A stretch of DNA of 64,000 nt from JAWKTM01 sp041399085 (GTDB lineage: Bacteria > Planctomycetota > Planctomycetia > Pirellulales > Pirellulaceae): positions 124,001-188,000 of the forward strand of contig JAWKTM010000006.1 of assembly GCA_041399085.1 (NCBI GenBank), in the 5' to 3' direction. Every line of letters begins with the position of its first letter. Within the stretch, counting starts at the first letter, position 1. Of this stretch, positions 28,183-37,169 are shown piece by piece. Made by a program: the position numbers and the translations under genes. A model generated the notes under the pieces. That model was given only the letters and a program-made list of their open reading frames with translations. It did not search any database and was not told where the DNA came from.

Positions 28183-31100
28183 TTGGCGACGGGAGCCGGG
28201 GCCTACGAGATCGACGAAGATACGCTGCCCAGCTTCGCGAATTTCGAACGGCAGATTCGCGATGATTTTCTGACGATGGTCGATCAATACAACCCACTGC
28301 CGCAGCCGTTTCGCGATTTCCTGACGATGGATATCGACTTCTTCGCTGGCCAATCGATCGCCGACATGATCGGTTTGGGCGACGCGGAGATTCTGCTGAA
28401 TCCGCTGAAGTTCAAAGGCCAGCAGGATGTCGACGTGAATCAGCAGGACGGCGGCGAGCATATCGAGCTGCTGTACACGTTCACCGAGCCGCAGAACATC
28501 ATCGCGATGCTGACGGGGAAGACTGTCGACTTTTTCCGGCTCGACATCGACAAGACGTTTGCCGACGCGCAGATCGAGTTTCCGGTGGTCCCCGAGACGC
28601 CGGTCGCGTCGTTCTTTGGAATTGTCAACGTGACGTTAGAAGTGAATGTCCAGGTCGGATTCGCGTTTGCGCTGGACGTAATGATGGGCCTGGACTCCAA
28701 CGGGTTTTACGTTCTCGACGACACCGATCCGGCGCTCAGTGTCACGGGCCGAGTGACGGCGGTTCCGATCGTTGAAGGCGATTTTCTGACGCTCGACTTT
28801 GCCCGCGTCACGGGTTCGGTTGGCTTGGCCGCGGTCGGTGAAGTCGACTTGGTCATGCCCGACGCGATCGATGGCAAGATTCGGGCCGGCGACATCTACC
28901 ACAAAGGCAAAGTCAACACGGACGTGCTCGCGTTCACATTGGGTTTTGATTTGGAATGGTCGCTGAAGGGCGAATTGGGTTTCTTGGGCGTCGACGCGTT
29001 GACCGCGGAGACGAGCACGTACAGTGACAGTTACCGACTGTATGAACTCAACTCGAACGGAAGCCAGCCGGGCGGCAGTCAGTTTGATGAATTGAAGGAC
29101 GATATGAATCGCCGCGCGCAACAGTTGCTGGTGTGCGGTTTGGCGACCACCGGAAACCCGATCGCGATCGCCGGTTGCGCGATTCTTTCGTTGCCGGATT
29201 TGGAAGCGATGGCCGAGCGGGCGGCTGAATGGCTGGGCGATCGCTGGGACGATACGGTCGACGCGGCCAAGGAGTTTGCGAACCAAGCGGCGGCCGAGGC
29301 CAAGAAGGTCGCCGAGAAGGTCGAGAAGTTCTTCGAGAACTTGGCCAACGGAGTCACCGAAGCGATCGTGCAGCTCGGCGAACTGGGCGATCAACTTCTG
29401 TCCGAAATCGGCAATCTGTTCGGCGGCGGGAATGCGGAATGGGAAGTCGTCACGCCGCCGAATCGCGGGCCGACGTTCACGACGCGAGTCGAACAGAACG
29501 TGCTGTACGTATCGTGGCTGGAAAGCCACTTGCCGGGCAAGGACTGGCGATCCGACGCCGGTAGCTGGACGCAACCGCTGCCGGCTGGCTATCGCGGCAC
29601 GACCGAACCGTTCGAGGACGATGGCGACCTGCCCGTCGTGCGAGTGTTCGCCGACGGCTATCTCGAATACGACGGTCGCCGCTATCACGTTTTGGACGAC
29701 GATCTCACAACGGCTGGACATGCGGACGACATCTACATCGAGCCGTCCGATAATCGAGTTGCGGTCTCGTTCGACCGGCGTTTTCGAATGCCGATCACGG
29801 GCGAGGAACTGATTGTTAACACCGAAGCGTACGTGCCGGCTTACTACACGATCCGCTGGGACGCCACGAACAAGGCGGACGGCAGCGACGTGCAGGTTGC
29901 CGCGCGGATCTATTACGACGGGCAAGTGCAGTTTGATTACGGGCCGGGCAACACCGGGCTGTCGCCAAAGATCGGCACGACGATCGGCGGACAATTCATT
30001 CCGGTTCCCGGATACGATGGCGTCGCCGATTTGGCTGACGCGCGGTCGGTGCGGATCGCGATCGATGGAACGCCGACGATTTTGGGAAGCAGCCAGTTTA
30101 CGATCGACCCGGCTTACGATTTGGTCGATCAAGCGGATGATCGAGCCGCGTCGCTGAGTGTCAGCCTGGAAAACAACACGTATATCATCGACGGCGCCGA
30201 CTTTTTGAACGAGGAAGTCGTCGCGGAGAAGATCCAAAAAAGCGGCTGTCTCGACGGTTGTGAAAAGGATGTTGTTGACGAGCGCCGCGAGATGGTGCGA
30301 TATCCGAATCGCGCGACGGTGGCTGCGGACGGCGTCACGCGAATCGTGTTCCTCGGTTCGAGCCGTTCCGATCAGATTGTGTTGGACGAGTCGTTGAATG
30401 TGCCGGTCACGATGTACGGCTTCGCGGGCGACGATGTGCTGTCGGGAACGCCTTACGACGACATCCTCTACGGCGGCTTGGGTAACGATACGCTGCGCGG
30501 TTTCGCCGGAAATGATCGGCTGTACGGCGAAGGCGGCGATGACATGCTGTTCGGTGACTACGGCGACGATACGCTGGACGGCGGAGACGGCGACGATAAT
30601 TTGGACGAGCAGTTCGCCGAGGACTTCGGCGGCTTCTTTTTAGTGCCGCCCAGTCGCGACGCCGAGCAGAACACGCTGCTGGGCGGCGACGGCGATGACG
30701 AGTTGCTCGGTTCGCCCGGCGTCGACACGATCGACGGCGGCCGCGGCGAAGACACGATCTACGGTTTCGCCGGCGATGATATGTTGCGAGGCGGGCCCGA
30801 TTTCGTGGCCACGTACATCGTTTCTCGCGAGAGCGACTACATCGATGCGGGGCCGGGCAACGACACGATTCATGGCGGCGTCGGCGAAGATTTCATCTTG
30901 GGCGACGAGGGCGACGACACGATCTTCGGCGGCGCGGACAACGACATGCTTCGCGGCGACGATCTGCGCGGCGAGAAGTCGGGTGTCGACACGGTTCACG
31001 GCGATGCCGGAGACGATCTGATCTACGGCGGCAAGAGCGGCGACTTTCTGTACGGCGGCATCGGCGCGGATGTGATTCGGGGCGGAAGGCAGACGACCCA

Positions 31101-31203
31101 TCTGTCGCGCCTTGGCCACGGATTACGAAGCGGCCGGCGATGGCAACGACGCGTTGTACGGCGGACCGGGCAACGACGAGATTTACGGCGGCCGCAGCGG
31201 TGA
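28183..31203 (+). CDS. Giant protein segment 2: beta region, coiled helix, nidogen-like domain, first RTX repeats
   Basis: A clean 3-kb stretch; 28183 is only the first ATG in a frame entered from upstream near 28150. Residues ~1-290 continue the fold of segment 1 (DIDFFAGQSIADMIGLG; LEVNVQVGFAFALDVMMGLD). Residues ~340-410 are a charged helix likely to be coiled (EFANQAAAEAKKVAEKVEKF). Residues ~415-650 hold a domain with FADGYLEYDGRRYHV and AYYTIRWDATNKADG, which is repeated near 45.8 kb. From ~30400 RTX nonapeptides begin (GGLGNDTLRGFAGNDRLYG). The frame is lost near 31090, and the array goes on in the frame of the next piece. Confidence 0.85.
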   Translation: MATGAGAYEIDEDTLPSFANFERQIRDDFLTMVDQYNPLPQPFRDFLTMDIDFFAGQSIADMIGLGDAEILLNPLKFKGQQDVDVNQQDGGEHIELLYTFTEPQNIIAMLTGKTVDFFRLDIDKTFADAQIEFPVVPETPVASFFGIVNVTLEVNVQVGFAFALDVMMGLDSNGFYVLDDTDPALSVTGRVTAVPIVEGDFLTLDFARVTGSVGLAAVGEVDLVMPDAIDGKIRAGDIYHKGKVNTDVLAFTLGFDLEWSLKGELGFLGVDALTAETSTYSDSYRLYELNSNGSQPGGSQFDELKDDMNRRAQQLLVCGLATTGNPIAIAGCAILSLPDLEAMAERAAEWLGDRWDDTVDAAKEFANQAAAEAKKVAEKVEKFFENLANGVTEAIVQLGELGDQLLSEIGNLFGGGNAEWEVVTPPNRGPTFTTRVEQNVLYVSWLESHLPGKDWRSDAGSWTQPLPAGYRGTTEPFEDDGDLPVVRVFADGYLEYDGRRYHVLDDDLTTAGHADDIYIEPSDNRVAVSFDRRFRMPITGEELIVNTEAYVPAYYTIRWDATNKADGSDVQVAARIYYDGQVQFDYGPGNTGLSPKIGTTIGGQFIPVPGYDGVADLADARSVRIAIDGTPTILGSSQFTIDPAYDLVDQADDRAASLSVSLENNTYIIDGADFLNEEVVAEKIQKSGCLDGCEKDVVDERREMVRYPNRATVAADGVTRIVFLGSSRSDQIVLDESLNVPVTMYGFAGDDVLSGTPYDDILYGGLGNDTLRGFAGNDRLYGEGGDDMLFGDYGDDTLDGGDGDDNLDEQFAEDFGGFFLVPPSRDAEQNTLLGGDGDDELLGSPGVDTIDGGRGEDTIYGFAGDDMLRGGPDFVATYIVSRESDYIDAGPGNDTIHGGVGEDFILGDEGDDTIFGGADNDMLRGDDLRGEKSGVDTVHGDAGDDLIYGGKSGDFLYGGIGADVIRGGRQTTHLSRLGHGLRSGRRWQRRVVRRTGQRRDLRRPQR

Positions 31204-31597
31204 TGGTTTGCCGCGATTCATCGGCAGCGATTCGATCGGCTACGACTTGCTGGACGGCGGCGAAGGTAACGATTTACTGTACGGCGGCAAGTGGCCCGAT
31301 CGGCTGGACGGCGGCCGCGACGAAGACTTGCTGGAAGGTGGCGATGGCGAGGACCGCTTGGTGGCTGGTCCCGCGCGTCGGGTGACAATCCGAGCGATGG
31401 GCCCGACATTTTGCGAGGCGAGCGCGGACAATGACTTCTTGATCGGCGGCGACGGCAAGCTCTTTCCGTTGGCGGCGGGCGGCCCCAAACGCTTGACCGG
31501 TTCACGGATGGAAGGGGGCAGCGGCGACGATCGGATGCTGCTGGGTGGTGATCAGGGGCCGGACTTCATGATTGGCCAAGCGGCCGGGACGAGATGA
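31112..31597 (+). CDS. Giant protein segment 3: RTX repeats
   Basis: 161-codon open piece inside the RTX array, frame +2. It contains GDGNDALYGGPGNDEIYGG, SIGYDLLDGGEGNDLLYGG and EDLLEGGDGEDRLVAG, then a less regular stretch (DNDFLIGGDGKLFPLAAGG) and GGSGDDRMLLGGDQGPDF. It is not an independent gene: no ribosome binding site precedes its first ATG and the same repeat type flanks it. Confidence 0.6.
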   Translation: MATDYEAAGDGNDALYGGPGNDEIYGGRSGDGLPRFIGSDSIGYDLLDGGEGNDLLYGGKWPDRLDGGRDEDLLEGGDGEDRLVAGPARRVTIRAMGPTFCEASADNDFLIGGDGKLFPLAAGGPKRLTGSRMEGGSGDDRMLLGGDQGPDFMIGQAAGTR

Positions 31598-32266
31598 GCG
31601 CGTGTAGTGGGGGCGACGAATGGATCTTTGGCTACGACCACACTGGCCAAAACGACGACAACGTCGGTGACATCCTGCGTGGCGACGATGGCAACGATCA
31701 TCTGGAAGGACAAGGTGGCGACGATTCGATCGAAGGCGGCGAAGGCAGCGATACGATTTTTGGGCAATCGAAGCGCCGATACGCTCAGCGGCAACGGCGG
31801 CGACGACTTGATCTTCGGCGGCTTGGGCGACGACAATGATCTTCGCCGGCGCGGGCGATGACGTGGTCGAAGGCAACGAGGGCGTCGATCGCATTAACGG
31901 CGACTCGGGAAATGATCGCTTGCTTCCGGTCGACAGAATCGGGCAGCGACGACGGCCGCCCGATCGCATTTTTGGCGACGACGGCGACGACCTGATCGAA
32001 GGGCAGGCGCGGACGAGTTGCACGGCGGCGGCGAGGGAATCGACCGCGTGTTTGGCCATCGGATGAATTGCGTCGGCGATGACGGAAGCGGCGGGCGACG
32101 TGATCTACGGCGATGGCGGCGACGACTTGCTGTACGGGCAGCTCGGCAACGATGAGGTTCACGGCGGCGACGGCGATGATCGTGTCTGGGGTGACCGAGG
32201 CGATGATTCGCTGTATGGCGACGCCGGCAACGATACGTTGGTCGCGGGCGAAGGGGACGACATTAC

Positions 32267-32977
32267 TTGATGCAGGGCGCCGATTCGGATCTGATTTACG
32301 CCGGAGCGGGACTGGATCAGGCTTTCGGCGACTCTGGCGAAGACCGCATCTATGGCGGCGACGGAGACGATCGGCTCGACGGCGGCGACGACGCCGATTG
32401 GCTGTTGGGCGAAGCGGGCAATGACGAGCTATCCGGCAAGGCCGGCGACGATTACCTCGACGGTGGCGACGGCGAGGACCGGTTGTTCGGCGGTTTGGGC
32501 AACGACTACTTGATCGCGGGGGCTGTCTGGCAGCGAGCGCGGCGACGAAGGGGACGATGTTTTGGTCGAACCGACGGCGGCGGAGCGACCGACCCGGATT
32601 TCTTCGACACGACGTACTTCGGCGATCACATTTACGGCGGAGCGGGCAACGATCAGATTTGGGGCTGGGCGGAGCGGACTATATCGACGCCGGCTGCGGG
32701 AGACGATCGTGTCGACAGCGGGCTCGGCAGCGACTACATCGTCGGCGGCGAAGGCAACGACTGGCTGTTCGCGGGGCTGGATCTGGGCGACGATTTTCGG
32801 CGGGGCGCGGGCAACGACGAGATCTACGGCTCGCATCTCGGCGATGATTTGCTGCACGGCGAGTCGGGCGACGATCGCATCTGGGCTGGGCGGCGACGAC
32901 ACAATCGACGGCGGCGACGGCCACGATTATCTGGACGGCGGAACGGGAACCGACATCGTTTTGGGCGGCGCGGGTGA
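32267..32977 (+). CDS. Giant protein segment 4: RTX repeats
   Basis: 236-codon open piece of the RTX array: DSDLIYAGAGLDQAFGDSG, DRIYGGDGDDRLDGGDDAD, AGNDELSGKAGDDYLDGGD and GLGSDYIVGGEGNDWLFAG. Around 32530-32590 and 32665-32695 local slips give Arg-rich patches, and after 32880 the array moves to the frame of the next piece. Not an independent gene. Confidence 0.55.
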   Translation: MMQGADSDLIYAGAGLDQAFGDSGEDRIYGGDGDDRLDGGDDADWLLGEAGNDELSGKAGDDYLDGGDGEDRLFGGLGNDYLIAGAVWQRARRRRGRCFGRTDGGGATDPDFFDTTYFGDHIYGGAGNDQIWGWAERTISTPAAGDDRVDSGLGSDYIVGGEGNDWLFAGLDLGDDFRRGAGNDEIYGSHLGDDLLHGESGDDRIWAGRRRHNRRRRRPRLSGRRNGNRHRFGRRG

Positions 32978-33545
32978 CGACACGATCTTTGGCGGCGGAG
33001 GCAACGGCGATCGGTTGGAAGGCGGCGACGGCGACGACACGATTTACGGGTCGGACGACGGCGCGGATGTGATTCTGGCCGGAGCAGGTTGGGACATCGT
33101 GTTTGGTCGAGCGGGCAATGACTCGATCGACGGCGGGTCGGGCGACGATATTCTGCACGGCGAGTCGGGCGACGATACCATCGAAGGCGGAGCGGGGCGA
33201 CGTAAGCGCTGGGCGGCGCCGATCACGATGTGCTATACGGTCATTCGCAGACTGGGCGCGGGCGATGACAATGCCGTCGACTATGTGTACGGTGACTTCG
33301 GCACGAACGCAGATGAAGTTGGCTCGGGACAGATCAACTGTTTGGCGGCGGAGGAAACGATCTGCTGTTTGGCGAAGCCGGCGATGATTCGATCGACGCG
33401 GGCTCCGGCGGCAGCGATCTGGTCGATTTCGGGACGGGCGACGGGGCGACGCCGAACGATTTCACGCCGCCGATGCCGACCGCGCGCCGCTGGCTTTGCT
33501 GCCGGGCATTCCGTTGGTGCTGGCTGGACCGTCGCTGCCGAGTGA
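32562..33545 (+). CDS. Giant protein segment 5: last RTX repeats
   Basis: Only about 32884-33320 of this frame is meaningful: GGDDTIDGGDGHDYLDGG, DIVLGGAGDDTIFGGG, GDRLEGGDGDDTIYGSDDG, GGSGDDILHGESGDDTIEG. The array's last repeats (FGGGGNDLLFGEAGDDSID, then GSDLVDFGTGDGATPNDFTP) are in another frame to about 33470. The linker ADRAPLALLPGIPLVLAG leads to the propeller. Confidence 0.55.
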   Translation: MVEPTAAERPTRISSTRRTSAITFTAERATIRFGAGRSGLYRRRLRETIVSTAGSAATTSSAAKATTGCSRGWIWATIFGGARATTRSTARISAMICCTASRATIASGLGGDDTIDGGDGHDYLDGGTGTDIVLGGAGDDTIFGGGGNGDRLEGGDGDDTIYGSDDGADVILAGAGWDIVFGRAGNDSIDGGSGDDILHGESGDDTIEGGAGRRKRWAAPITMCYTVIRRLGAGDDNAVDYVYGDFGTNADEVGSGQINCLAAEETICCLAKPAMIRSTRAPAAAIWSISGRATGRRRTISRRRCRPRAAGFAAGHSVGAGWTVAAE

Positions 33546-33575
33546 CCGAATCGGCGAGGACGCTGCTGGAGTGGC

Positions 33576-34460
33576 TTGGGCAGCGACGACGACGAGCTGG
33601 GAGTCAGCGGCGATCCCGCGGTGTCGTTCGATCCAGCGATTGCGACGAACGGCGACGCTCGCTTCGTCACTTGGTCCGACGGCCGCTCTGGCAATTTGAA
33701 GTCTACGTCGCTCGGCACGATGCTGGCGGCTGGCAGCAACTTGCTGGCAGCGTTGAACAAGGCGGCGTATCGAACACGCCGGCCTCGTCGCGTTATCCCA
33801 GCATCACGGTCGACGCGGGCCGCGAAAACCAATCGCTGCTTGGACCGAGATCACGACCGCCGGATCGACGTGTTTGCCGCTGCCTGGGATCCGGCGGCCG
33901 ACGGCGGGCAAGGCGACTGGGTTACACTTGGCGACTCGCAATCGGCCGGTGGAATCAGCGACAGTGGCTCGGCCACTCGTCCGCAAATCGTCAACACGGC
34001 GGCTGGTCCGCCTGTCGTTTGGATGGATCGTGCCAACGGTGTGATCAACGTGCGTGCTGGCGGTTCGACGGCGCGACCTGGGTGGGCCTGGGTGGCAGCG
34101 AAACGGGCAGCGTTTCGGCCGCGACAAGCGACGTTTCGCAGCTTGCCGTTGCCACCGACGGGACGAAGATCGCCGTGGCTTGGACGCAGGCAATCGGCGG
34201 CATTGATCAGTTCTATCTGCGCGAGTTCGACGGATCGGATTGGCAGCAGCTTGCCGGCAAGCGTTTCGGGCAACGGAATCAGCGGCACGGTCGCCGCCAG
34301 CCAGCGCCGACTTTGGCTTACCACAACGGCGAGCTGTTCGTCGCTTGGCAACAAGCCGACACGGATTTGGAGACGCCGGGCGACGACTATTCGGCTCGCT
34401 TTATCGACGGCAATTGGCAAGCTGGTTGAGTTGGCTCGGACACCGGCGGCGGTGTTCTGA
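33576..34460 (+). CDS. Giant protein segment 6: beta-propeller-like repeats
   Basis: Pieces of three frames combine to a repeat of ~75 residues: SGDPAVSFDPAIATNGDARF followed by VTWSDGRSGN; EVYVARHDAGGWQQLAGSVE; PSITVDAG; DVFAAAWDPAADGGQGDWVTL; RPQIVNTAAGPPVVWMDRAN; WRFDGATWVGLGGSETGSVS; QLAVATDGTKIAVAWTQAIG; REFDGSDWQQLAG; PTLAYHNGELFVAWQQADTD. The alternation of 'P-x-hydrophobic ... xVAW' and 'W-x-x-L-x-G' is that of sialidase/TolB-like blades; five or six blades are seen. Frame changes occur near 33690, 33760, 33850, 34065 and 34260. Confidence 0.55.
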   Translation: MGSDDDELGVSGDPAVSFDPAIATNGDARFVTWSDGRSGNLKSTSLGTMLAAGSNLLAALNKAAYRTRRPRRVIPASRSTRAAKTNRCLDRDHDRRIDVFAAAWDPAADGGQGDWVTLGDSQSAGGISDSGSATRPQIVNTAAGPPVVWMDRANGVINVRAGGSTARPGWAWVAAKRAAFRPRQATFRSLPLPPTGRRSPWLGRRQSAALISSICASSTDRIGSSLPASVSGNGISGTVAASQRRLWLTTTASCSSLGNKPTRIWRRRATTIRLALSTAIGKLVELARTPAAVF

Positions 34461-34872
34461 ACTCGCGGGGCAAGCGCTTCGCAGCCGCGGCTGGCTTCCC
34501 GGCGGCGATCGACTGCAGTTGTTTTGGACCGACGACCAGATCGCCGGCCGAGCGGGTGATGACGTCGCGTTGTATACCAAGGTCTGGAACGGGATTTCGT
34601 TCGTGGAACGCATCGCGGGCGATGCCGGGGGCGAGGGGCAGACCTGGCGGGACGCGTTTGCCGCTGTCAATTGTCGCCGCGGTGGACAGCAACAGTCAGC
34701 CGATGGTGGTTTGGAAATGACGCCGACGCCCATCGCAGTGAGGTGTTCCTGGCAAGCGGCGATCTACCGACGCCTTCGGCAGTGTGCGGGTGGCCAGCGG
34801 CGAAGCGGGCAGCACCCTTGCAAGAGTTGCTCGACACGTTCGATTTCAATTTGGGCGACGCCATCGTCGTGA
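34240..34872 (+). CDS. Giant protein segment 7: end of propeller
   Basis: Within this open piece GWLPGGDRLQLFWTDDQIAG and DDVALYTKVWNGISFVERIA (about 34490-34615) form the last blade. The stretches before and after are read correctly in other frames (LAYHNGELFVAWQQAD before; DSNSQPMVVWNDADAHRSEV after, near 34685). Not an independent gene. Confidence 0.5.
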   Translation: MAAACRQAFRATESAARSPPASADFGLPQRRAVRRLATSRHGFGDAGRRLFGSLYRRQLASWLSWLGHRRRCSELAGQALRSRGWLPGGDRLQLFWTDDQIAGRAGDDVALYTKVWNGISFVERIAGDAGGEGQTWRDAFAAVNCRRGGQQQSADGGLEMTPTPIAVRCSWQAAIYRRLRQCAGGQRRSGQHPCKSCSTRSISIWATPSS

Positions 34873-35081
34873 CGGGCGAGATTACGCAAAACGTGACCAT
34901 CGCCGCGGCGGATGCCGGCGTGACGATCATCGGCGCGCCCGGATCGAAGCTGGTCGGCAACGTCACGATCAACGGCGTCGCCGATGTCACGTTGCAGCGG
35001 ATGACAATCGACGGCTCGATCGCGGCCACCAACGCCGATCGGTTTACGGGCGCGAATCGACGCTTGGCGGCGTCGAAGTGA
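34671..35081 (+). CDS. Giant protein segment 8: start of beta-helix 1
   Basis: 136-codon open piece whose second half reads LDTFDFNLGDAIVVTGEITQ, then NVTIAAADAGVTIIGAPGSK and LVGNVTINGVADVTLQRMTI. This is the first coils of a right-handed parallel beta-helix, with the 'ditch of time and space' type opening used by such proteins to describe a covered interval. Continues after a shift near 35060. Confidence 0.5.
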   Translation: MSPRWTATVSRWWFGNDADAHRSEVFLASGDLPTPSAVCGWPAAKRAAPLQELLDTFDFNLGDAIVVTGEITQNVTIAAADAGVTIIGAPGSKLVGNVTINGVADVTLQRMTIDGSIAATNADRFTGANRRLAASK

Positions 35082-35357
35082 ATGGCGGCGATGATGTGCA
35101 GTTGGTCGATAACCAAACGGCGGCGATCCAACTTAGTGTGGCGGAACGAACCGTTTGGTGTTGGAGCAAAACCGCACCAGCAACTTAACCCTTGGCAATG
35201 GCGGCCGCGACGGATATCCATGAGCGGTAATCAGTTCGCTGTTGTTCAAATTGGCAAGCGCGTCGAGCGTGGCGTTTCAGCAACAACACGATGACTCGGT
35301 TGCACATCGCGGCGATCGTTCACCGGCACGATCGACAACAACACGATCGGCGGCGGA

Positions 35358-36116
35358 TTGGAAGGCGTGCGGTACGAAGCCGCCGCGACGCTGAGCGGCA
35401 ATCGCATCACAGGCAGCGTCATCGGTCTTGTCGTCAACTTGGCGGAACCGACGCAAGGTGTCGGCTATGTGGGCGCGGCCGAAGCCAACGAGATCACGGA
35501 CAACACGACCGGCGTGCGAATCGATCAAGGGCGGATGCGTGGCCAATACATTCACCACAATACGACCGGAGTGACGGGCGGCGGCGTGCTTGGCGGCGAC
35601 AGCCTCGACATGGCCAACGTGATCGAAGCGAACACCGTCGGCGCGGACTTCGACGGAACGATGCAGTTCAATCGGTTCCTCGACAACGCCACGAATATTC
35701 GCGCCCGCAGCCATCAACTAGTTGCTCACAATTTCATCGCCGGCACGATGAGCGTCGGAATCCAGACGTCCGGCGTCAGTGATGTCCAAATTGTCGACAA
35801 CCGACTATTCGGCGATCGGCGACAACATTCGCATCGAGCAGAACAGCCGCGAAGTCGAGCGCGGCAACGTGCTTTGGAGAGCGAATTGGGTTACAGCCTG
35901 TTTGTTGGCGCGAACAGCCAAAGCGGATTCTTCAGCGACTACAACACGCTGCATGTCGGATCGAATGGAAAGCTGGTCCACTTCGACAACACCGACTTCC
36001 GCGACATCTTGGATTGGCAAGTCGACATGGACCGATTCGATCTGCATTCGATCGGCACGACCGCGGTGAACTGCTGTCGCGGCCGCGATTCGTCGATCGG
36101 CATCGCGGCGACCTGA
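35358..36116 (+). CDS. Giant protein segment 9: beta-helix 1
   Basis: Coils of a parallel beta-helix (PbH1-type): ATLSGNRITGSVIGLVVNLA, EANEITDNTTGVRIDQGRMR, GQYIHHNTTGVTGGGVLGGD, NVIEANTVGADFDGTMQFNR. The unit closes with the motif FFSDYNTLHVGSNGKLVHFD (35931), followed by LDWQVDMDRFDLHSIGTTAV, as in the other four helix units. A slip near 35810-35890 makes a local Arg-rich patch. Confidence 0.65.
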   Translation: MEGVRYEAAATLSGNRITGSVIGLVVNLAEPTQGVGYVGAAEANEITDNTTGVRIDQGRMRGQYIHHNTTGVTGGGVLGGDSLDMANVIEANTVGADFDGTMQFNRFLDNATNIRARSHQLVAHNFIAGTMSVGIQTSGVSDVQIVDNRLFGDRRQHSHRAEQPRSRARQRALESELGYSLFVGANSQSGFFSDYNTLHVGSNGKLVHFDNTDFRDILDWQVDMDRFDLHSIGTTAVNCCRGRDSSIGIAAT

Positions 36117-36189
36117 GCGTGGGCCGGCTATGGCCGGGTTGCGATTCACGAGTCCGACGGTTGACGCGGGCGATCCTCGCACGGATCAA

Positions 36190-36670
36190 AGCGTCCAGCA
36201 TGGTTTCGCCAATCTGCTGACGAACCCGAGTTTTGAGAACGGAATTGCCGGTTGGGAAGTCAATCCGCAAGCGTCCGATCGGCGGCTCCGGCGGCTTTCG
36301 ATGGCAGCAGCTATTTCGCGGCCGGCAACGTCGCCGTGGGCGAAGCCAAGCAAACGGTTGACTTGCTCGCCGCGGATTCCCCGCCGGGCAGCTCGACGGC
36401 GGTGACTTGACGATTATGTTTGGCGGCCGGATTCGCAGTGCGGCGAAGCCGGACGGATCGCGGTACGCTGCGACTGGTCTTTGGACGCCGGCGACGCCGA
36501 GCTACGCACGGGCCGTGGCCACCGGGCGCACAAGCCACGAATCGCTGGTCGCTGGTTGGCGAACGGGACATGATTCCTTCCGGCGCTCGTAGCGTCCGAT
36601 TGGTATTCACCGCGACTCGCACGACCGGCGACAGCAACGACGCGTATCTCGATCATGCCTTTGTGTGCGT
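36190..36670 (+). other. Jelly-roll-like carbohydrate-binding segment of the giant protein
   Basis: Reads NLLTNPSFENGIAGWEVN at the start (36210), typical for a beta-sandwich module of the CBM4/9 or DUF642 kind, then in other frames GGFDGSSYFAAGNVAVGEAK, QTVDLLAADSPPGQLDGGDL, LVGERDMIPSGARSVRLVFT and RTTGDSNDAYLDHAFVCV. About five frame changes fall within 480 bases. A sugar-binding role is inferred from the fold type only. Confidence 0.45.
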
Positions 36671-36723
36671 GATGCCGGAATCACCGCGCCGGACCCAGCG
36701 CACTGGCCAGTTCCGCGTCGGAC

Positions 36724-37095
36724 GTGGCCAGCGTATCGCAGCCGCGGATCGTGCTCCGCTCGCCGGATCTGTACGTCGACTGGGAACGCGACAAGCCGCA
36801 CGAGATTCGTTGGGAAGCGTTCGACAACGCGACCGAAGCGGCCGTGCGAATCGACTTGTTGCAGAGACGGCGAACACGGCCCGGCGGTGATCGCCACGAT
36901 TGCCGCGACAACGCCGGACGACGGCAGTTTCCTGTGGACGCCGGCGAACAACAACATCGACTACGGCACGTTCGGGCTGCGCATCCAGGTGTCGTTGGTC
37001 GGCCAGCCGCTGGTTGTCGATCGCGGAAGCGAGCCGTTCGCGGTGCCGGAGAACACGACGACGTTCTACGTAAACGACGGCAGCTCGGCGAATGA
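36724..37095 (+). CDS. Giant protein segment 10: Ig-like domain before beta-helix 2
   Basis: Reads SQPRIVLRSPDLYVDWERDK then PHEIRWEAFDNATEAAVRID, the pattern of the Kre9/KNH-like Ig domain ('SPN...W..G....I.W'). After a shift near 36870 it continues GPAVIATIAATTPDDGSFLW and GTFGLRIQVSLVGQPLVVDR in another frame and ends in TTFYVNDGSSANDEFTSGFG, the junction to helix 2. Confidence 0.5.
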   Translation: MASVSQPRIVLRSPDLYVDWERDKPHEIRWEAFDNATEAAVRIDLLQRRRTRPGGDRHDCRDNAGRRQFPVDAGEQQHRLRHVRAAHPGVVGRPAAGCRSRKRAVRGAGEHDDVLRKRRQLGE

Positions 37096-37169
37096 CGAGT
37101 TCACGAGCGGATTCGGTAGCAATCGAAATATGTGCCGGGCAAGACGCCAGCGACGCCTAAGCGAGTCCG

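Larger units (their letters stand above)
30400..33435 (+). repeat. RTX-type calcium-binding nonapeptide array
   Basis: About 3 kb coding for GGxGxDxLx-type nonapeptides, for example GGLGNDTLRGFAGNDRLYG (30475), GGAGNDQIWG (32638) and FGGGGNDLLFGEAGDDSID (33340). The repeats bind calcium between turns and fold into a parallel beta-roll outside the cell. They are grouped in blocks separated by short non-repeat inserts. The array crosses at least seven frame changes (near 31090, 31600, 31765, 31830, 32270, 32880 and 33330), but the nonapeptide pattern resumes after each, which is strong evidence that it is one coding array. Open pieces at 31594-31839, 31836-32066 and 32079-32270 all belong to it. 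Confidence 0.9.

Noticed and set aside
28636..30237. 533-codon open frame on the minus strand opposite the giant gene
   Set aside because: Rich in Arg, Val and Asp with no domain or ribosome binding site; it is the antisense shadow of a GC-biased clean coding stretch.
30400..33435. RTX array considered as a CRISPR or DNA-level tandem repeat
   Set aside because: The repetition is at protein level (nonapeptides) with variable codons; there are no constant-length direct repeats with unique spacers.
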